Source: Sinomonas atrocyanea (GTDB lineage: Bacteria > Actinomycetota > Actinomycetes > Actinomycetales > Micrococcaceae). From it: a DNA stretch of 64,000 nt. A model generated the notes under the pieces. That model ran no database searches, was not told where the DNA came from, and was given only the letters and a program-made list of their open reading frames with translations. The stretch is from NCBI RefSeq assembly GCF_001577305.1, contig NZ_CP014518.1, positions 558,001 to 622,000 on the forward strand, given 5' to 3'. This document shows, piece by piece, positions 50,916 to 58,499 of the stretch. The number at the start of each line of letters is the position of its first letter. The stretch's first letter is position 1. The position numbers and the translations under genes were made by a program.

Positions 50916-52619
50916 ATGGATGATGCATCAATCTTGCCTGGGAGCGCGGCGAGCCGGATCGAAGACCTGCTCCGTCAGTTCGTCTCAAGGGCCCACGAGC
51001 TGCTCGAGACCCAGGAACGGATGCGGGGGCTTCTCGCAGCGGTCGTCTCCATCGCCGAGGACCTCACCCTCGAGGCCGTCCTGGACCGCGTGGTGAGGTC
51101 CGCGCGGGACCTTGTGGGGGCCAAGTACGCGGCCCTCGGCGTGATCGGTTCCGACGGGACCGCCCTGACCCACTTCCTCACGGTCGGCATGGACGACGAG
51201 ACCGTTCAGCGGATCGGGACGGCGCCCACCGGCCACGGCGTGCTCGGGCTCCTCATCCACGATCCGCACCCGTTGCGCCTCCACGACCTCGGCGCCCACG
51301 CGGACTCCCTTGGCTTCCCCCCGGAGCACCCTCCCATGCGGACGTTCCTCGGCGTCCCGATCCGGGTCCGCGACGAGGTATTCGGGAACCTGTACCTGAC
51401 CGAGAAGGCCGACGGCGAGGACTTCAACGCCGAGGACGAGGACCTCGTGGTGGCGCTCGCCGCCGCGGCCGGCGTCGCGATCGAGAACGCCCGGCTCTTC
51501 GCGGACATCGGCCGGCGGCAGCGCTGGCGCGAGGCGAGCATGGACGTGGCGGGCAGGCTGTTCGGTCTCGAGGACCTCACGACGGGCAGCGGCTTCATCG
51601 CCGAGCAGACTGTGGCCATCGCCGACGCCCAGGTCGCGGGCATCGCCCGGGCCCGGTCCACCGGGATGGGGCACGAGTGGCGGGCCGTCGCGGGCTCCCG
51701 CAAGGAGTGCTTCGACGAGACGGCGCGGGCCACGGCGATCGCGCTCGCGGCCAAGGTCTCGATCACGGGCGAGACGCTCGAGCTTCCCGGGCCCGAGGTG
51801 TTCGGCCCCGGCACCCTGGTGCGGTACGCCCTCGTCGTGCCCTGCGGCCAGCCCGGGCAGGACGCCGGCGCCGTGGTGATCGGGCGCGTGGACGGGGAGC
51901 CGGCGTTCGCCCCGGTGGACATCGAGATGGCGCCCGTGTTCTGCTCCTACGCCTCGCTGGCGCTGCAGGTGGCCCGGCAGCACCGCCAGCGCGAGGAACT
52001 GCTCGTGTTCACCGACCGCGACCGGATCGCGCGGGACCTCCACGACGTGGTGATCCAGCGGCTCTTCGCGGCGGGGCTGAGCCTGCAGGGGCTGCGGCGG
52101 TTCTGCGCCCCGGGACCGGACGGCGAGCGGGCGGCAGAGAAGATCGACTCGATCACCGGCGAGCTGGACGAGACCATCGCCGCGCTGCGCAACACGATCT
52201 ACTCCCTCAACGAGGCGAAGTCGGGCGACAGCCTGAGTGCCCGCCTCGTCCGGGTGGTCCAGGAGGTGACGGGGGAGCTGCCCACCACGCCCCGGGTGGA
52301 GCTGCTCGGGCCGATCGACACGGCCGTACCGCCGGCGGTGGCCGACCAGGCACTCGCCGTCCTCACCGAGGGGGTCTCCAACGTGGTCCGGCACGCCCAC
52401 GCGGACTCCCTCTGGGTCACGGCCACCGTGGCCGACGGCGAGTTCGAGCTCGTCGTGGCCGACGACGGCCACGGGCTCGGGGACACGACGCGGCGCAGCG
52501 GGCTGAAGAACGTGGCCGAGCGCGCTGAGGCCCTGGGCGGCCACTTCGAGGTCGGTCCGGCGGAGGACGGCGGTACGCGGCTGTGCTGGGCTGTCCCTGT
52601 GACGGTCGTCCTCAGCTGA
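50916..52619 (+). CDS. DosS/DosT-like GAF-domain sensor histidine kinase
   Basis: A 567-residue cytosolic kinase with two GAF domains (about 57-195 and 205-355), a HisKA_3 dimerisation domain with the phospho-acceptor His376 (RDRIARDLHDVVIQRLFA) and a HATPase (NVVRHAHADSLWV, DDGHGLG, GLKNVAERAEALGG). The first GAF contains GFPPEHPPMRTFLGVPIRVRDEVFGNLYLTEKADG, nearly the mycobacterial DosS/DosT sequence. His138 in that motif is at the place of the heme-iron ligand in those proteins (recalled, not aligned here). It probably senses oxygen, NO or redox state and phosphorylates the adjacent DosR-like regulator. It is convergent with that gene. Confidence 0.92.
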   Translation: MDDASILPGSAASRIEDLLRQFVSRAHELLETQERMRGLLAAVVSIAEDLTLEAVLDRVVRSARDLVGAKYAALGVIGSDGTALTHFLTVGMDDETVQRIGTAPTGHGVLGLLIHDPHPLRLHDLGAHADSLGFPPEHPPMRTFLGVPIRVRDEVFGNLYLTEKADGEDFNAEDEDLVVALAAAAGVAIENARLFADIGRRQRWREASMDVAGRLFGLEDLTTGSGFIAEQTVAIADAQVAGIARARSTGMGHEWRAVAGSRKECFDETARATAIALAAKVSITGETLELPGPEVFGPGTLVRYALVVPCGQPGQDAGAVVIGRVDGEPAFAPVDIEMAPVFCSYASLALQVARQHRQREELLVFTDRDRIARDLHDVVIQRLFAAGLSLQGLRRFCAPGPDGERAAEKIDSITGELDETIAALRNTIYSLNEAKSGDSLSARLVRVVQEVTGELPTTPRVELLGPIDTAVPPAVADQALAVLTEGVSNVVRHAHADSLWVTATVADGEFELVVADDGHGLGDTTRRSGLKNVAERAEALGGHFEVGPAEDGGTRLCWAVPVTVVLS

Positions 52620-52637
52620 GCGAGCCGGGCGATGCGC

Positions 52638-53315
52638 TCAGTAGAAGTGGGGCGCGTTGCGGGCCACGAAGAGCGCGGCCTGGGTCCGCCGCTCGAAGCC
52701 GAGCTTGGCCAGGAGGGACGAGACGTAGTTCTTGACGGTCTTCTCGGCCAGGAACAGCTTCTCGCCGATCTCCCGGTTGGTCATGCCCTCGCCGATGAGT
52801 GCCAGGACGCGGCGCTCCTGCGGGCTGAGGAGCTCGAGGCGCGGGTCGAGCACTTCCTCCTGGGGCCTGAGCCCTTCGAGCGCCTTGGCCTTCACGGCGG
52901 GGTCAAAGAGGGACGCGCCGTGGGCCGCGCGGCGCAGCGCGGTGACGAGCTCGGTCCCGCGGATCTCTTTCAGGACGTAGCCGCTCGCCCCGGCGAGGAT
53001 CGCCCCGCGGAGGGACTGGTCGTCGTCGTAGCTCGTGAGCATCACGCACGCGAGGGTCGGGTCCACGGAATGGACGTCCCGGCACACCTCGATCCCGGTC
53101 CCGTCGGGAAGCCGCACGTCCAGCACCGAGACGTCCGGCTTGAGTGCAGGAATGCGGCGCGTGGCCTCGGCGGCGGTTCCGGAGGTACCGACCACCTCGA
53201 ACCCTTCTCCCTCGAGGAGCTCCTGGAGCCCCCGGCGCACGAGCTCGTGGTCGTCGAGGATGAAGACGCGCAGGCGCTCGTTCCCCGGGGCCGAGGTGGG
53301 CGTTTGGTGCGGCAC
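52638..53315 (-). CDS. DosR/DevR-like NarL-family response regulator
   Basis: A 225-residue regulator: a receiver domain with acidic residues Asp21-Asp22 and phospho-acceptor Asp66 (SVLDVRLPDG), and a C-terminal LuxR-type helix-turn-helix (LSPQERRVLALIGEGMTNREIGEKL, FLAEKTVKNYVSSLLAKLG, ERRTQAALF). The recognition-helix stretch is almost identical to mycobacterial DosR, so the same type of box is expected. The start is GTG 53315. It lies tail to tail with the DosS-like kinase gene, 18 bp apart. The upstream region contains TAGGGACTTAGGG, possibly a weak DosR half-site. Confidence 0.93.
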   Translation of the reverse strand: MPHQTPTSAPGNERLRVFILDDHELVRRGLQELLEGEGFEVVGTSGTAAEATRRIPALKPDVSVLDVRLPDGTGIEVCRDVHSVDPTLACVMLTSYDDDQSLRGAILAGASGYVLKEIRGTELVTALRRAAHGASLFDPAVKAKALEGLRPQEEVLDPRLELLSPQERRVLALIGEGMTNREIGEKLFLAEKTVKNYVSSLLAKLGFERRTQAALFVARNAPHFY

Positions 53316-53424
53316 GGCGGCTGTCCTTTCCTGGATACGGCAGGAGCTGTCTCGTCCATTCTGGCCACGGGGCGGCGGGGTTGCTAGGGACTTAGGGCGG
53401 AAGTAGCCGACACTCTCTCCATCC

Positions 53425-53444
53425 TTGACAAAAAATATTGTCGG
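53425..53444. promoter_or_regulatory. AT-rich operator/promoter of the ArsR-SRPBCC operon
   Basis: TTGACAAAAAATATTGTCGG contains the dyad TGACAA-N6-TTGTCG and a canonical TTGACA -35 box. In this GC-rich setting it stands out. It lies 15 bp before the ArsR-type gene, as expected for autorepression. Confidence 0.65.
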
Positions 53445-53459
53445 TAGCAGCATGGAGGC

Positions 53460-54086
53460 ATGCAGGACGTCATGGTCATCGAGGACCCCGCCGCGGCCGC
53501 CGCGAGCCTGGACCCGCTCAGGGCCCGGCTCCTGCGGGAGCTGGCCGCGCCGTCGTCCGCGGCAGCCCTCGCCGCGAAGGTGGGACTGCCCCGCCAGAAG
53601 GTCAACTACCACCTCCGCTCCCTCGAAGAGCACGGGCTCGTCGCGCTCCTCGAGGAGCGCCGCAAGGGCAACGTCATGGAACGCGTCCTGCAGGCCACCG
53701 CGGCGTCCTACATCATCTCCCCGGCCGCGCTCGCGGTGGTCGAGCCGGACCCCGAGCACCTCAGGGACCGCTTCAGCGCCTACTGGCTCCTCGCGCTCGC
53801 CGCGCGGACCGTGCGCGAGGTCGGGCGCCTGCTCGCGGGCGCCGTCGCGGCCCGGAAGGAGCTCGCCACCTACGCAGCCGACGGCGAGATCACCTTCGCG
53901 TCCGCGGCCTCGCGGGCGGCGTTCGCCACCGAGCTCGGCGCCGAGGTGGCCCGGCTCGCCGCGAAGTACCACGAGCCCTCGGCCCCCGGCGCGCGCCGGC
54001 ACCGGCTCGTCGTCGTGCTCCACCCCGCACTCAGGCCGGACGCTGCCGCGGCCGGCTCCGAACCCGATCAGGAGATCCAGCCATGA
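53460..54086 (+). CDS. ArsR-like helix-turn-helix regulator
   Basis: A 208-residue regulator with a winged helix at residues about 15-75: SLDPLRARLLRELAAPSSAAALAAKVGLPRQKVNYHLRSLEEHGLVALLEERRKG. An alpha-helical C-terminal domain of unknown ligand follows. The ATG at 53460 overlaps the end of the AT-rich operator region and is translated from GGTAGCAGC-type leader sequence without a strong ribosome site. Its TGA overlaps the ATG of the SRPBCC gene (ATGA), a pairing seen in many ArsR/AHSA1 operons. It probably represses its own operon. Confidence 0.88.
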   Translation: MQDVMVIEDPAAAAASLDPLRARLLRELAAPSSAAALAAKVGLPRQKVNYHLRSLEEHGLVALLEERRKGNVMERVLQATAASYIISPAALAVVEPDPEHLRDRFSAYWLLALAARTVREVGRLLAGAVAARKELATYAADGEITFASAASRAAFATELGAEVARLAAKYHEPSAPGARRHRLVVVLHPALRPDAAAAGSEPDQEIQP

Positions 54087-54796
54087 CCGAGCAGCACCCC
54101 TTCGAGATCGTCCAGGACGTGGTCCTCCATGCGGCCCCCGAGCGGATCTGGGAGGCCGTCACCGACGGCACCGCCGCCTGGATGTTCCCCACCGACCAGT
54201 GGCCGGCGGTCCGCACGGTCGACGAGCACCCGCGCCACCTCGTCTCCCGCATGGAGGGCCCGGACGGCTGGTACAACCAGCTCGAGCACCTCCTCACCCC
54301 GGGGCCGGAGGGGACGAACCTGCACTATGTGCACTCCGGAATCCTCACCGACAACTGGGAGCAGCAGTACGACGGCGCTGCCCAGCACACCCTGTTCTAC
54401 CTCCACACTCTCGGTGAGTACCTGACGCACTTCGACGGACGCGCGGTCTCCTTCGTGGACGTCCAGGGCCCGGACGGCGCCACCGCGCCGGATGCCCTCG
54501 AGCGCTTCGCCGCGTCCTTCGCCCTGACCGGGGTCATGGCGGGGGAGAAGAAGGACCTCGACCTCCCCGGCCTGGGGCCCGTCGAGGCCACCGTGGACTA
54601 CGCCACAGGCCATTTTCTGGGGCTGCGGTCCGAGGCCGCGATGGTGCGCGTGTTCGGCCGGGAGGCCTTCGGCCAGCGGCTGGGCCTGACCGTCCACGAC
54701 TTCTCGCTGGACACGGCGGACGACGCCGCGCGCTCGGCCCGCGCGCAGGAGCACGCCGAGGCCTGGGGCGAGTACCTCGGGGCGCTGTACGCCTGA
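54083..54796 (+). CDS. SRPBCC (AHSA1/START-fold) domain protein
   Basis: A 237-residue protein with an SRPBCC hydrophobic-pocket fold in its first 140 residues: FEIVQDVVLHAAPERIWEAVTDGTAAWMFPT, then DNWEQQYDGAAQHTLFYLHTLGEYLTHFDG. A C-terminal region of about 90 residues contains TGHFLGLRSEAAMVRVFGR. It may bind a small hydrophobic ligand; the function is unknown. It is translationally coupled to the ArsR-type regulator. Confidence 0.87.
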   Translation: MTEQHPFEIVQDVVLHAAPERIWEAVTDGTAAWMFPTDQWPAVRTVDEHPRHLVSRMEGPDGWYNQLEHLLTPGPEGTNLHYVHSGILTDNWEQQYDGAAQHTLFYLHTLGEYLTHFDGRAVSFVDVQGPDGATAPDALERFAASFALTGVMAGEKKDLDLPGLGPVEATVDYATGHFLGLRSEAAMVRVFGREAFGQRLGLTVHDFSLDTADDAARSARAQEHAEAWGEYLGALYA

Positions 54797-54858
54797 TCCG
54801 GCGCCGACCCGCCTTCCCCTGGGCCCCGGGCCCGCTGCGCCCGGCGTAGCATGGCCCC

Positions 54859-54953
54859 GTGAGCGTCGAGACCGTCTCCGAGCGGGTCCAGCTGGCCGTA
54901 GCCGAGGCCGCGGCCATGCCCCCGAGGGGGTCCTCTCGGCCCTCGGCACCTCG
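54859..54953 (+). pseudogene. Out-of-frame N-terminal codons of the MgtA-type ATPase gene
   Basis: From GTG 54859 a sensible N terminus reads VSVETVSERVQLAVAEAAAMPP, then the frame becomes nonsense. The +1 alternative frame continues at once as EGVLSALGTSVRGLDEAEAARRL, the normal start of a P-type ATPase. The switch falls in ATGCCCCCGAGGGGG; one extra C in the C run would restore a single frame. See findings. Confidence 0.65.
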
Positions 54954-57587
54954 GTGCGCGGGCTCGACGAGGCGGAGGCCGCCCGCCGGCTCGCCCAGGG
55001 CGCCAACGTCCTCGAGGCGCGCCGCGTGAGCTGGTTCCATGTGCTCGTGCGCCAGTTCGCGAGCCCGCTGCAGGCGCTGCTCGTGGCAGCCGCAGGGCTT
55101 TCCTACGCCACCGGGGACCAGCTCAACGCGAGCATCATCGTCGCGATCCTGCTCGGCAGCGCGCTGCTCGGGTTCGCCAACGAGTTCCGCGCCGAGAAGA
55201 CCGCAGCTGATCTCCACAGCCAGATCTCCCACACGGTCGTCGCCGTGCGCGGCGGCACCGAGCGGACGGTGCCGGTGCGCGAGCTTGTCCCGGGCGACAT
55301 CATCAGGGTCAGTCTGGGCGGCATCGTCCCGGCGGACGCCCGCATCCTCGAGTCTGTGGGGCTCGAAACCGACGAGGGCGTGCTCACGGGCGAGTCCGCC
55401 GCAGTCGAGAAGTCCCCGGAGGCCGTCCCTCCGGGCTCCGGCCTGGCAGACCTGACCGACTGCGTCCTCATGGGAACGGTGGTCCACGCCGGCTCCGCGC
55501 ACGCGGTCGTGACGGCGACCGGGCGCGGCACTGAGTTCGGCCGGATCGCGGCCGGCCTTGCCCAGGGCCTTCCCGAGACCGCCTTCCAGCACGGCCTCAA
55601 GCAGTTCTCCCTCATGCTCCTGTGGGTCGGCATCGCGCTGACCGCGGGCATCCTCGTGATCAACCTGCTCCTGCAGCGGCCGTTCCTGGACTCCGTCCTG
55701 TTCGCCCTCGCGATCGCGGTGGGCATCACGCCGCAGCTGCTGCCGGCCGTGGTGAGTACCTCCCTCGCCGCCGGCTCGCGGCTGCTGGCAAAGCGCGGCG
55801 TGCTCGTCAAGCGGCTCCTCGCGATCGAGGATCTGGGGAACCTCGACGTCCTCATCACCGACAAGACCGGAACGCTCACCGAGGGCCGGATCGGCTTCGA
55901 AGAGGCGGTGCCGGCGGCCGCCCTCGCAGGGGAGGGCGACGCCGCCCGTCGGCTCGCGGTGCTCGCGGTGCTGTGCTGCGAGGCTGACCCCAGCGTGCCG
56001 GGAGCGTCCGGAGCGGGCCAGAACCCCGTCGACGCCGCGCTGTGGGAGGCGTTCCCAGATGTGCCGCCGGCCCTCGCAGGTCGCCGCCGGCTCTCTATGC
56101 GCCCGTTCGACCACGAGACGCGGACCATGGAGACCGTGGTTGCAGCGGACGGTCGCGGAGAGGGGGCCATCCGCATCCTCAAGGGCGCCCCGGAGGCCGT
56201 GCTCGACGCCTGCGTCGAGGTGGCCGCCGCGGACCGCACCGTCCTCCAGACGCTGTTCCGGCGGGGGGCGCGGGTGGTTGCCGTCGCGAGCGGTCCCGTC
56301 CCGGTGGGCCGCCCGAGCGCCGTGGGCGCCGGGGCGCTCACGCTCGACGGGTACCTGTGCTTCATCGACCGGCCCAAGGCTGACGCGCGGGAATCCCTCG
56401 CCCGCCTCGGCGGCCTCGGCGTCGACGTCAAGATCGCTACGGGAGACAACGCGCTCGTGGCCGAGTACGTGATGACGGTCCTGAAGATGCGCGCAGGCAC
56501 CGTCCTGACCGGCGCGGAGGTCGAGGTGATGGACGACGCCGCACTCGCGGCGGCCGCGCCCGGAGCCCGCGTGTTCGCCCGCGTCTCGCCAGAGCAGAAG
56601 GCCCGGATCGTCACGGTCCTGCGGCGCACCCATTCGGTGGGCTTCCTCGGCGACGGCGTCAACGATGCGCTCGCGCTCAACCGCGCGGACGTCGGCATCT
56701 CCGTCGACTCGGCGACCGACGTCGCGAAGGACGCGGCCGACGTCGTGCTCCTCGAGAAGGACCTCGATGTCCTGGCCGACGGCGTCACCGGCGGCCGGCG
56801 CATCTTCGCGAATACGATCAAGTACCTCCTCATGGGCACGAGCAGCAACTTCGGAAATATGTTCTCCGCCGCCGCGGCGAGCGCCTTCCTGACCTTCCTC
56901 CCCATGCTGCCCGGGCAGATCCTGCTCAACAACCTGCTCTACGATTCGAGCCAGCTTGCCATCCCGACGGACAAGGTGGACCGGGAGCAGCTGCGCAAGC
57001 CGGCCCACTGGGACATCGGTGCCATCCGGCGGTTCATGGTCATCTTCGGCCCCATCTCCTCGCTCTTCGACTTCGCGACGTTCGGGCTCATGCTGTGGGT
57101 CTTCCACGCGGCCCCCGAGGAGTTCCGGGCAGGGTGGTTCGTCGAGTCCCTCGCGACCCAGACACTCATCGTCTTCGCGATCCGGACCCGCCGCATCCCG
57201 TTCCTGCGATCCCGGGCCTCCGTGACGCTGACCGTCGGCGTCCTCACGGTCGTGGCGGTGGGTGCCGTGCTGCCCTACACACCCGTGGGCGCGCTCGTGG
57301 GATTCTGGCCGCTCCCGGCGAACTTCTTCCTCGCGCTCGTGGGCATGGTGCTCCTGTACCTCGTGCTCGTCGAGGCGGCGAAGCACTTCTACTACCGCGC
57401 CGCGGATGCCCGTCTCGCGCGGGAGTCCCGTGCCCGGGCGGAGGCCCGGGTGGCGGCCCGGGCCGCGCTCGGGCTGCACCACAACCGCACCCGGGTGCAC
57501 CGCCGTGCGGCGCCGTTCATCGTGCACACGGCCAGGCCGAAGTTCCGCAGGCCCCCAGGCCACGGGATTGCCGCGGGGCGCCGTTAG
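54954..57587 (+). CDS. mgtA: Magnesium-translocating P-type ATPase (MgtA-like)
   Basis: An 877-residue P-type ATPase of the IIIB (Mg2+) group. It has a cation-ATPase N-terminal domain (GLDEAEAARRLAQGANVLEA), actuator GVLTGESAAVEKSPEAV, phosphorylation site DKTGTLTEGRI, hinge GFLGDGVNDALALNRADVGISVDSATDVAKDAADVVLLEKDL, and a C-terminal set of helices with LNNLLYDSSQLAIPTDKVD, characteristic of MgtA. It imports Mg2+. The GTG at 54954 is the first in-frame start after an apparent frameshift; the natural N terminus probably began at 54859. There is no ribosome site at 54954, so expression of the remaining frame is doubtful. Confidence 0.88.
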   Translation: MRGLDEAEAARRLAQGANVLEARRVSWFHVLVRQFASPLQALLVAAAGLSYATGDQLNASIIVAILLGSALLGFANEFRAEKTAADLHSQISHTVVAVRGGTERTVPVRELVPGDIIRVSLGGIVPADARILESVGLETDEGVLTGESAAVEKSPEAVPPGSGLADLTDCVLMGTVVHAGSAHAVVTATGRGTEFGRIAAGLAQGLPETAFQHGLKQFSLMLLWVGIALTAGILVINLLLQRPFLDSVLFALAIAVGITPQLLPAVVSTSLAAGSRLLAKRGVLVKRLLAIEDLGNLDVLITDKTGTLTEGRIGFEEAVPAAALAGEGDAARRLAVLAVLCCEADPSVPGASGAGQNPVDAALWEAFPDVPPALAGRRRLSMRPFDHETRTMETVVAADGRGEGAIRILKGAPEAVLDACVEVAAADRTVLQTLFRRGARVVAVASGPVPVGRPSAVGAGALTLDGYLCFIDRPKADARESLARLGGLGVDVKIATGDNALVAEYVMTVLKMRAGTVLTGAEVEVMDDAALAAAAPGARVFARVSPEQKARIVTVLRRTHSVGFLGDGVNDALALNRADVGISVDSATDVAKDAADVVLLEKDLDVLADGVTGGRRIFANTIKYLLMGTSSNFGNMFSAAAASAFLTFLPMLPGQILLNNLLYDSSQLAIPTDKVDREQLRKPAHWDIGAIRRFMVIFGPISSLFDFATFGLMLWVFHAAPEEFRAGWFVESLATQTLIVFAIRTRRIPFLRSRASVTLTVGVLTVVAVGAVLPYTPVGALVGFWPLPANFFLALVGMVLLYLVLVEAAKHFYYRAADARLARESRARAEARVAARAALGLHHNRTRVHRRAAPFIVHTARPKFRRPPGHGIAAGRR

Positions 57588-57617
57588 GGCTCTGTCGGTG
57601 TGGCCAGTCCGGAGAGG

Positions 57618-58472
57618 TCAGCGCAGCGGCTGGCAGCTGGGGCAGTAGTAGATGTCGCGCTCGCGGGTGTCCCCGAGGCGCGTCCCGGTGCCGGGGACCG
57701 GCTCGGCGAGCGTGCCGTGCCGGACGCGGGTCCTGCAGCGCAGGCACGGCTGACCGGTGCGCCCGTACACCCAGGTGCCGTTGCGCGGCCCGAACCCGCC
57801 CACGGTGTTCCGGGACCGCGCCTTGTTCGCCTCGAGCAGGCGCTTGGCCGTCGCGACCATCCCCGCGAGGTCCGGGACGTCGCCGACCGGGGTGGCCGGG
57901 TGCACGCGGGCGAGGAAGCACAGCTCGCACCGGTAGATGTTGCCGACCCCGGCGAGGTTGCGCTGGTCGAGGAGTGCGAGGCCGACGGCGCGGTCCGGCT
58001 GGGCGCGCAGGTTCGCCTCCGCCCGGGCCGGGTCCCAGTCCGGGCCCAGCAGATCGGGCCCGAGGTGCCCGACCGCGTCGCCCTCCTCGGCGGTCGCGAT
58101 CACCTCGAGCATCCCGAGCGAGAAGCCCACGGCGCTCGTACCGTCCTCCGTGGTCAGGGCCGCGCGGGCCGTGTGCGCGGGCTTCCGCCACCGCTCGCCG
58201 GGGGCATAGACCTGCCAGCTGCCCTCCATCGAGAGGTGGGAGTGGATGCTCAGGCGCCCTTCCGGGCCGGGAGCGGCGGCGCCGTCCGGCCCGGGCGGGG
58301 CGAGCCGGTGGAGGAGGTGCTTGCCACGGGAGACGACCTCGAGGACGGTCCAGCCCGAGAGGTCCAGGGTCGCGAACGCGGGCACCCGGAAGTCGCTCGC
58401 GGCAAGGCGTTTGCCGGCGAGGGCCGCGTTCATCCTTCGCGCCGCCTGGTAGACGTTGTCACCCTCGGGCAT
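57618..58472 (-). CDS. nei: Fpg/Nei-family DNA glycosylase (Nei-type)
   Basis: A 284-residue DNA glycosylase/AP lyase of the Fpg/Nei group. The catalytic N terminus is MPEGDN (Pro2, Glu3), the H2TH region is LLDQRNLAGVGNIYRCELCFLA, and the C-terminal zinc finger has the pairs CLRC and CPSC. It excises oxidised pyrimidines and starts base-excision repair. It lies 27 bp downstream of lhr on the same strand, the same order as lhr-nei in M. tuberculosis (Rv3296-Rv3297), so the two probably form a repair operon. The short gap contains a repeated TCACGCTCTGA. Confidence 0.93.
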   Translation of the reverse strand: MPEGDNVYQAARRMNAALAGKRLAASDFRVPAFATLDLSGWTVLEVVSRGKHLLHRLAPPGPDGAAAPGPEGRLSIHSHLSMEGSWQVYAPGERWRKPAHTARAALTTEDGTSAVGFSLGMLEVIATAEEGDAVGHLGPDLLGPDWDPARAEANLRAQPDRAVGLALLDQRNLAGVGNIYRCELCFLARVHPATPVGDVPDLAGMVATAKRLLEANKARSRNTVGGFGPRNGTWVYGRTGQPCLRCRTRVRHGTLAEPVPGTGTRLGDTRERDIYYCPSCQPLR

Positions 58473-58499
58473 CAGCCACTGGTCCTCACGCTCTGATTC

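Noticed and set aside
54797..54858. DosR-type or magnesium riboswitch element before mgtA
   Set aside because: GGGCCCCGGGCCC is palindromic but one base short of the GGGnC-N4-GnCCC pattern, and 62 bp is too short for a known magnesium leader; treated as chance GC palindrome.
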